DNA from: TMED23 sp964643045
Lineage (GTDB): Bacteria; Pseudomonadota; Alphaproteobacteria; Rhodospirillales; UBA2165
Direction: 5' to 3'
DNA: 11,238 nt
NCBI GenBank assembly: GCA_964643045.1
Contig: CAZXSC010000092.1
Coordinates: 1-11,238 of the forward strand
Position 1 is the stretch's first letter. Every line of letters starts with the position of its first letter. The notes below the pieces were generated by a model. It saw nothing but the letters and a program-made list of their open reading frames with translations, did not search any database and was not told where the DNA came from. Below, in pieces: positions 5,496 through 11,238 of this stretch. Position numbers and translations under genes: made by a program.

Positions 5496-8408
5496 ATGGT
5501 TAATCCCGCCGATTCAATTTTTACAGGAACTAATGCGGCTTTTATAGCTGAGCTGTATGAACGTTATCTTACAGACCCGAGAACAGTTGACCAAAGTTGG
5601 GCTAATTTATTCGATGGTTTAGCTGATGATAAGGGTACCATCCGTGGTCAAATTCAAGGCGCCAGCTGGTCACGCTCCCATACGAGTGTAATTGGCACTC
5701 CAGCCTTAGACTCGGTGGGAAAAAAACCAAACAATGAGAACTCAAATACCGCAAACCAGTTTAATGAAATAGCTCGACGTTCCATCCGAGCACGAATATT
5801 GATCCGCTCTTATAGAGTAAGGGGTCACCTTCATGCGCAGTTTGACCCGCTTGGTTTGGTAGGAGCGGGCTATCACAAGGAACTTGATTATAAAACTTAC
5901 CAATTTTCTGACGATGATCTTGATAAGGAAATCTACCTCGACACCATGACAGCGATGGCTGGCAAGGAAAGCGCGACGTTACGTGAAGTTCTGAATGTCA
6001 TGCGTCAATCTTACTGTGAATCTATAGGTATTGAATATATGCATATCCAGGAGATGGAAGAGCGGGCTTGGATCCAGGAAAATATCGAAGGGACTGACTA
6101 TAAATCAAGTTATTCACCAGAATTGAGGCGCGCTATATATAAAGATTTGGTTGAGGCTGAGGGGTTCGAAACTTATCTCCAGATGAAACATACCGGAACG
6201 AAAAGGTTTGGCTTGGATGGAGCTGAGAGCCTCATACCATTCATGGAGCGGCTCCTTCGATCTGCGGCTTCTGTTGGCGTTGAAGAAGTCGTTATCGGCA
6301 TGCCACATAGAGGTAGGCTGAACGTCCTCGCTCGTACTATGGGCAAACCTTATGTTGCTATATTCAGTGAATTTCAAGGAAATTCAGCTCATCCAGGAGA
6401 TGTGCAAGGTTCTGGAGACGTAAAATATCATTTAGGGACTTCTGCTGATCGCGACTTTAATGAAAGTTCAATGCATCTTTCATTAACTGCTAATCCATCG
6501 CATTTGGAATGCGTTAACCCCGTTGTATTGGGTAAGGTGCGTGCAAAGCAAGCGCAGCGCGGCGACGAGTCTCGTGATAAAGTTATGGGCCTTTTAATGC
6601 ATGGAGATGCAGCATTTGCGGGTCAGGGCATTGTTCCAGAAAGTCTCGATTTATCGCAACTCAGGGGCTATCGTACCGGTGGCACTATCCATGTTGTCGT
6701 GAATAACCAAATTGGTTTCACCACTAACCCGTCAAGTTCGCGATCAACCCCATATCCAACAGATATAGCTAAAGGCATGCAAGCGCCGATTTTTCATGTT
6801 AACGGAGATGATCCCGAAGCCGTAGTTCGGGTGGCCGATCTTGCTGCCCAATTTCGCCAAAAATTTAAACGTGATGTAATTGTTGATCTGTTTTGTTATC
6901 GCCGCCACGGGCATAACGAGGGAGATGAACCAATGTTCACTCAACCAATAATGTATAAGGCAATTGCAAAGCATCCAACCACCAGAGAAATTTATAAGGA
7001 AAAGTTGATTGAAGAGGGCTTGATTGACCCTGATGAATTGGAGCAGGTTGAAAAAACGTTTCGTTCTCATCTTGACAGTGAATTTGAAGCAGCACCAAAT
7101 TATAAATCCAATAAGGCCGATTGGCTTGAAGGTAAATGGGAAGGCCTTTCTGCACTGGAGGGAGAGGAAGAAAAGCGTGATGATGACACAGCTGTTGATT
7201 TGGATAAGTTGAAATTAATAGGAAATTCGTTGGCGCGTTTGCCTGAAGAAATTAATGTAAATAGTAAGCTCATTCGGCAGCTTAAAGCCAAGTCTAAAAT
7301 GATGACTACCGGTGAAGGTCTTGATTGGGCCATGGCAGAAGCCTTGGCGTATGGCTCGCTCCTTTTAGAGGGACACCCGGTTAGGCTATCGGGCCAAGAT
7401 TCGGGCCGAAGCACGTTTTCACATCGGCATGCTGTGATTGTCGATCAGGAGACCGAAGTTCGTTATTTCCCACTTAGCCAAATTGACCCTGGTAAACAGG
7501 CAGCCTTTGAGGTTATGGACAGTCCACTCTCAGAGTTTGCCGTATTAGGATATGAATACGGCTATTCTTTAGCAGAACCCAAAACCTTGACAATATGGGA
7601 AGCTCAGTTTGGTGATTTTGCCAACACGGCTCAGGTTATCTTTGATCAGTTTATCGCTTCTGGCGAATCCAAGTGGCTGCGCATGTCGGGGCTCGTAATG
7701 TTGTTGCCCCATGGAATGGAAGGTCAAGGTCCAGAACATTCATCCGCTAGATTGGAACGCTATCTGCAGCTTTGTGCGGAAGATAACCTTCAAGTGGTGA
7801 ATATAACATCTCCGGCTAATTTTTTTCATGCCTTACGCCGTCAAGTAAAAAGAAATTTTCGAAAACCGCTGATCGTTATGTCACCTAAATCATTACTGCG
7901 TCATAAGTTGAATATTTCGAGTCTGGATGAGATGGGAGCCGGTACAGGATTTCTCCGGATTATTCCTGAGATAGATAAGGTTCAAGCGGATAAGAAAATC
8001 AAGCGAGTTATTTTATGCTCAGGCAAGGTTTATTTTGAGTTACTTGAATCTCGGCGAAAAAATAAGATCAAGAACATTGCAATTATTCGTATTGAACAAC
8101 TTTATCCATGGCCGCGTGCAGCTATTCGTGAGCAACTTTCTCGCTACTTAAATGCCGATGTTGCTTGGTGCCAGGAGGAAGCTTCAAACCAAGGTGCTTG
8201 GGAATTTGTGAATGATCGCTTGAATTTTATTTTGCGAAGTTTAGACCAAAAAACTAATAATAGTCGGCAGGTTATATATGTTGGACGTCAGGCTTCTGCA
8301 GCGCCAGCTACAGGTACTCTAAAAATTCATAATGAGGAGCAGGCATTTTTGATTGATCAGGCCTTGAATGGTAAGGAAGAAGAGATAGTGCAGCCTTATT
8401 TATCATAA
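5496..8408 (+). CDS. sucA: 2-oxoglutarate dehydrogenase E1 component
   Basis: SucA is the thiamine-diphosphate E1 subunit that decarboxylates 2-oxoglutarate and passes the succinyl group to the lipoyl arms of SucB. The 970-aa protein has the usual N-terminal segment (about 10-42, FIAELYERYLTDP), followed by a variable linker to about 90. The ThDP and substrate region carries MPHRGRLNVL (269-278), HGDAAFAGQG (369-378), NNQIGFTT (403-410), the metal-binding NGDDPEAV (436-443) and RRHGHNEGDEP (469-479). The second, transketolase-like pyrimidine-binding domain includes GQDSGRSTFSHRHA (633-646) and HGMEGQGPEHSSARLER (739-755), and the C-terminal domain ends near 960. The ATG at 5496 has GAGG at 5485-5488. 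It lies 44 bases after sucD and 47 before sucB, in one probable transcript. The length is normal for Alphaproteobacteria. Confidence 0.97.
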   Translation: MVNPADSIFTGTNAAFIAELYERYLTDPRTVDQSWANLFDGLADDKGTIRGQIQGASWSRSHTSVIGTPALDSVGKKPNNENSNTANQFNEIARRSIRARILIRSYRVRGHLHAQFDPLGLVGAGYHKELDYKTYQFSDDDLDKEIYLDTMTAMAGKESATLREVLNVMRQSYCESIGIEYMHIQEMEERAWIQENIEGTDYKSSYSPELRRAIYKDLVEAEGFETYLQMKHTGTKRFGLDGAESLIPFMERLLRSAASVGVEEVVIGMPHRGRLNVLARTMGKPYVAIFSEFQGNSAHPGDVQGSGDVKYHLGTSADRDFNESSMHLSLTANPSHLECVNPVVLGKVRAKQAQRGDESRDKVMGLLMHGDAAFAGQGIVPESLDLSQLRGYRTGGTIHVVVNNQIGFTTNPSSSRSTPYPTDIAKGMQAPIFHVNGDDPEAVVRVADLAAQFRQKFKRDVIVDLFCYRRHGHNEGDEPMFTQPIMYKAIAKHPTTREIYKEKLIEEGLIDPDELEQVEKTFRSHLDSEFEAAPNYKSNKADWLEGKWEGLSALEGEEEKRDDDTAVDLDKLKLIGNSLARLPEEINVNSKLIRQLKAKSKMMTTGEGLDWAMAEALAYGSLLLEGHPVRLSGQDSGRSTFSHRHAVIVDQETEVRYFPLSQIDPGKQAAFEVMDSPLSEFAVLGYEYGYSLAEPKTLTIWEAQFGDFANTAQVIFDQFIASGESKWLRMSGLVMLLPHGMEGQGPEHSSARLERYLQLCAEDNLQVVNITSPANFFHALRRQVKRNFRKPLIVMSPKSLLRHKLNISSLDEMGAGTGFLRIIPEIDKVQADKKIKRVILCSGKVYFELLESRRKNKIKNIAIIRIEQLYPWPRAAIREQLSRYLNADVAWCQEEASNQGAWEFVNDRLNFILRSLDQKTNNSRQVIYVGRQASAAPATGTLKIHNEEQAFLIDQALNGKEEEIVQPYLS

Positions 8409-8455
8409 AATTAGGTTGGTAATTAATATAATAAACTGGGTAAAATGGGGAAATT

Positions 8456-9985
8456 ATGGCTACTGAAATTAAAGTACCTACTTTAGGCGAGTCTCTTACC
8501 GAAGGGACTGTGGCAAATTGGTTGAAGTCTGAGGGCGAGGCTGTTGCCCTTGATGAGCCTATACTCGAGCTTGAAACCGATAAAGTTACAATGGAAGTTA
8601 ACGCACCGATTGCCGGGATACTGAAAGAAATTACTGCTGAAGTTGGCGCCGACGTTCAAGTGGGTGGCGTTCTTGGATTGATTGATGAAACTGGTATGGG
8701 CGATACACCTCCGATTTCCGAAGAAATTATAGTTGGGACGAGTGACGGCGATTCGGTGGATATAGTTGTACCTGTTCTTGGTGAAAGCTTAAACGAAGGG
8801 ACCGTGGCAAATTGGCTGAAAAATGTCGGTGATCCGGTTGTTCTAGATGAACCTTTACTCGAACTTGAAACGGATAAGGTCACAATAGAGGTGAACGCGC
8901 CAACTACGGGTAGGCTTGTTGAAATTTTTGTCGGTGTTGGGTCTGAGGTGGAAGTTGGGGCTGTCTTGGGCAGATTAAACAGCTCGGGGGATGTTGTACT
9001 TCCAATTACAGCAACTGAGACAGCGCCCGATGACACACCTGTTGGATTTCCTGAGAATATTCAAATGTCCCCAGCAGTGAGAAAGATAATCGATGATCAA
9101 GGTTATGATGCAACTAAGATTCCTGCTACAGGCAAAGATGGTCGATTAACAAAGGGAGATGTTTTAGCCTACCAGAAATCAGATGGAGCATCGATGGTTT
9201 CTATATCATCGTCAGCAAAAGATCCTCAGGAAGTTGTTCCAATACCGGCGGCTTCTCGAACCCAAATCCCATCTATCCCTGCAGGTCCTCGGGAAGAGCG
9301 AGTTAAAATGACCCGTCTTCGTAGGGTAATAGCCGATCGGCTGAAGGAAGCGCAAAATACAGCAGCCATGCTGACAACATTTAATGAAGTTGATATGTCA
9401 GCTATTATAGAGGCCCGGTCTCAATTTCAGGAAAAGTTCGAAAAAATACACGGTGTGCGATTAGGTTTTATGAGTTATTTTGTAAAAGCGGCAATTGTTG
9501 CTTTGAAAGAGTTTCCTGCGGTTAACGCCGAAATTCAAGGTGATGAGATTGTGTATAAAAATTATTACAATATAGGTGTAGCAGTCGGCACCCCAACAGG
9601 GCTAGTTGTGCCGGTTCTAAAGAACGCGGATCAAATGAGTTTTGCTGATATTGAAAAGCAGATAAAGGATTTCGGCCAGCGTGCACGAGAAGGACAGTTG
9701 TCTGTTGATGAAATGACTGAGGGCAGTTTCACAATTACGAACGGTGGTATTTATGGATCAATGCTTTCAACACCAATCATTAATGTACCACAATCTGGCA
9801 TCCTTGGAATGCATAACATTGTCAAGCGTCCATGGGTGGTGGGAGAAGAAATAAAAGTGCGTCCAATTATGTACCTTGCGCACAGTTACGATCATCGGAT
9901 TATTGATGGCCGTGAAGCTGTCTCGATGTTGGTGCGGATTAAAGAATGTATTGAAAATCCGCAGCGTATCATGCTGGATATCTAA
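8456..9985 (+). CDS. sucB: 2-oxoglutarate dehydrogenase E2, dihydrolipoamide succinyltransferase with two lipoyl domains
   Basis: SucB is the core of the 2-oxoglutarate dehydrogenase complex. Domains in order are lipoyl domain 1 (3-77, lipoylated K43 in ETDKVT), a short linker (78-100), lipoyl domain 2 (101-175, K141 in ETDKVT), linker, E1/E3-binding domain (about 203-239, MSPAVRKII...GRLTKGDV), a Pro/Ser/Ala linker and the acyltransferase domain (281-509). The catalytic motif is HRIIDG with H480 and D484. Catalytic-domain segments such as LTTFNEVDMSAI, NASI-like NAEI, STPIIN-PQS and the ending RIMLDI are those of succinyl- rather than acetyltransferases, and the neighbours agree. At 509 aa it is about 100 longer than E. 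coli SucB (405 aa) because most family members carry one lipoyl domain. The ATG at 8456 follows TGGGGA at 8446-8451. Confidence 0.95.
   Translation: MATEIKVPTLGESLTEGTVANWLKSEGEAVALDEPILELETDKVTMEVNAPIAGILKEITAEVGADVQVGGVLGLIDETGMGDTPPISEEIIVGTSDGDSVDIVVPVLGESLNEGTVANWLKNVGDPVVLDEPLLELETDKVTIEVNAPTTGRLVEIFVGVGSEVEVGAVLGRLNSSGDVVLPITATETAPDDTPVGFPENIQMSPAVRKIIDDQGYDATKIPATGKDGRLTKGDVLAYQKSDGASMVSISSSAKDPQEVVPIPAASRTQIPSIPAGPREERVKMTRLRRVIADRLKEAQNTAAMLTTFNEVDMSAIIEARSQFQEKFEKIHGVRLGFMSYFVKAAIVALKEFPAVNAEIQGDEIVYKNYYNIGVAVGTPTGLVVPVLKNADQMSFADIEKQIKDFGQRAREGQLSVDEMTEGSFTITNGGIYGSMLSTPIINVPQSGILGMHNIVKRPWVVGEEIKVRPIMYLAHSYDHRIIDGREAVSMLVRIKECIENPQRIMLDI
8462..8980 (+). repeat. Tandem coding repeat: two lipoyl domains of sucB
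   Basis: The two units are 8462-8686 and 8756-8980, each 75 codons, separated by 69 bases of linker. By hand alignment 49 of 75 residues are identical with no gaps, including the segment EGTVANWLK and the stretch LELETDKVT that carries the lipoylated lysine. The DNA has diverged at many third positions, so the duplication is not very recent but the copies have stayed similar. Confidence 0.9.
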
Positions 9986-10019
9986 TCGAACATTTTATAA
10001 AGGTATAAGGAATTTTATC

Positions 10020-11238
10020 ATGGCTGATACTACTTATGACGTGGTGTATATTGGGGCTGGCCCGGGCGGGTATGTCTCAGCGATCCGAGCGGCCCAGCTC
10101 GGTTTAAAAGTCGCACTTATCGAAAAGCGCTTAACGCTTGGGGGCACCTGCTTGAATGTTGGATGTATTCCTTCAAAAGCATTACTCCACTCTTCACATC
10201 TCTTTGAAGAGGCAAAAGAAGGTATGGCCAAGCATGGGGTTATTGCGAGCGGAGTAAAACTTGATCTTCAGGCTATGATGAACCACAAAGATAGCGTTAT
10301 AGGTGATACTATTAAAGGCGTTGATTTTCTGATAAAGAAAAACAATATTGATAGAATTTTTGGGAAAGGCTGCATAAAAGCTCCGGGCATTGTTGATGTG
10401 GTTGATGAAAAAGGTAAGTCCAAAACAATCAAAACAAAAAATATTGTTATTGCTACTGGATCTGATGTTACTCCATTACCGGGTGTCGACATAGATGAAA
10501 AGATGATCGTATCGTCGACCGGAGCATTAACTCTCAAAAAAGTGCCAAAGAAAATGGTTGTTATTGGAGCCGGAGTAATCGGGCTCGAGCTTGGTTCGGT
10601 TTGGCGCCGCTTAGGTGCGGAGGTTGAGGTAATTGAGTTTCTTGAGGTTTGCCTGTTTGGGTCGGATAGTGAGGTTTCTAAGGTGGCTCAACGTTCTTTG
10701 AAAAAGCAGGGAATAAAATTCAAAATGAATAGCAAAGTAACTGGTGCTAAAAAGAATAAAACCAGTGTAATCTTAACCGTGGAGCCCCGCGAGGGTGGTG
10801 ATCTGGAAGAAATAAAAGCAGACTGTGTATTAGTTGCTATTGGCCGGCGTCCTTATACGGATGGCTTGGGTCTTGAGCCGGTTGGTGTGGAGCTAGAGGG
10901 TGGTTTTATTAAAACCACGGGTAATTTTCAGACTAATGTTGAAGGAATCTATGCGATAGGTGATGTAATTGGTGGAATGATGTTGGCTCATAAGGCTGAG
11001 GATGAAGGCATTGTACTGGCTGAAATGTTAGCAGGGCAGTCTGGACATATTAACTATGATGCAATTCCTGGAATTGTTTATACTTATCCAGAAGTTGCTA
11101 CAGTAGGAAAAACAGAAGAACAGCTCTTAGAAGCAGATATAGCTTACAATGTAGGTAAATTTAATTTTACAGCTAACGCTAGGGCTCGTGCTATGGAAGC
11201 CACTGACGGTTTTGTAAAAATTCTTGCTGATAAAGAGA
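10020..11238 (+). CDS. lpdA: Dihydrolipoyl dehydrogenase (E3), 3' end outside the window
   Basis: E3 reoxidises the dihydrolipoyl arms of E2 with FAD and NAD+. The frame is open from ATG 10020 to the window end, giving 406 of an expected roughly 465 residues. The FAD Rossmann motif is GAGPGG at 12-17. The redox disulfide is C44-C49 in GGTCLNVGC. The NAD-binding motif is GAGVIG at 183-188, and the second FAD contact is YAIGDV at 311-316. The dimerisation domain begins near 345 (IPGIVYTYPEVATVG). The catalytic His-Glu pair lies beyond the window and cannot be checked. The ribosome binding site AAGGA lies at 10007-10011, 34 bases of spacer follow sucB, and the placement points to service in the 2-oxoglutarate complex. 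Residues 207-216 read FLEVCLFGSD, where E3 proteins commonly have a form close to FLDRILPGMD. Confidence 0.95.
   Translation, partial: MADTTYDVVYIGAGPGGYVSAIRAAQLGLKVALIEKRLTLGGTCLNVGCIPSKALLHSSHLFEEAKEGMAKHGVIASGVKLDLQAMMNHKDSVIGDTIKGVDFLIKKNNIDRIFGKGCIKAPGIVDVVDEKGKSKTIKTKNIVIATGSDVTPLPGVDIDEKMIVSSTGALTLKKVPKKMVVIGAGVIGLELGSVWRRLGAEVEVIEFLEVCLFGSDSEVSKVAQRSLKKQGIKFKMNSKVTGAKKNKTSVILTVEPREGGDLEEIKADCVLVAIGRRPYTDGLGLEPVGVELEGGFIKTTGNFQTNVEGIYAIGDVIGGMMLAHKAEDEGIVLAEMLAGQSGHINYDAIPGIVYTYPEVATVGKTEEQLLEADIAYNVGKFNFTANARARAMEATDGFVKILADKE

Noticed and set aside
8656..9036. Antisense open frame of 126 codons across the sucB lipoyl region
   Set aside because: Its S/T/P/V-rich translation is the complement of the lipoyl repeat and linker; sucB on the + strand is clearly the gene.
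8456..9985. Reading sucB as a pyruvate dehydrogenase E2 because of its two lipoyl domains
   Set aside because: The catalytic domain matches succinyltransferases in many segments, and the gene lies directly between sucA and lpdA.

Overview
The window holds one block of central-metabolism genes, all on the + strand, encoding most of the oxidative TCA cycle from 2-oxoglutarate to oxaloacetate. The order is sdhA (last 12 codons) - sdhB - zapE - mdh - sucC - sucD - sucA - sucB - lpdA (cut by the window edge). This order, with a ZapE/AFG1-type ATPase between sdhB and an LDH-like malate dehydrogenase followed by the suc genes and E3, is typical of Alphaproteobacteria. The protein sequences agree: the Mdh is of the alphaproteobacterial LDH-like type, and SdhB and SucA have alphaproteobacterial lengths. 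The DNA leans AT-rich, as in many free-living marine or otherwise uncultivated alphaproteobacteria. I cannot name a genus from the sequence.

Layout: positions 1-41 are the end of sdhA. sdhB (69-845) follows after 27 bases, and zapE (860-1999) after 14 more with a TTG start. Then comes the longest non-coding stretch (2000-2258, 259 bases), which holds a candidate sigma-70-type promoter and weak inverted repeats but no convincing terminator or RNA gene. mdh (2259-3269) has an unusual lysine-rich C-terminal tail. A 106-base gap with a perfect TATAAT box precedes sucC (3376-4575). sucD starts on the base right after the sucC stop codon. sucA (5496-8408), sucB (8456-9985) and lpdA (10020 to the end) follow at 44, 47 and 34 bases.

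How the genes work together: SucA (E1), SucB (E2) and Lpd (E3) form the 2-oxoglutarate dehydrogenase complex that makes succinyl-CoA. SucCD converts succinyl-CoA to succinate with nucleotide triphosphate formation. SdhAB, with membrane subunits expected upstream of the window, oxidises succinate to fumarate and feeds electrons to quinone. Mdh oxidises malate to oxaloacetate. Only fumarase is missing from this arc within the window. ZapE is the one gene not obviously metabolic.

No mobile element, CRISPR array, tRNA, rRNA or clearly novel system is visible. The points most worth a second look are the tandem pair of lipoyl domains in SucB, the lysine-rich tail of Mdh, and the candidate promoters before mdh and sucC.
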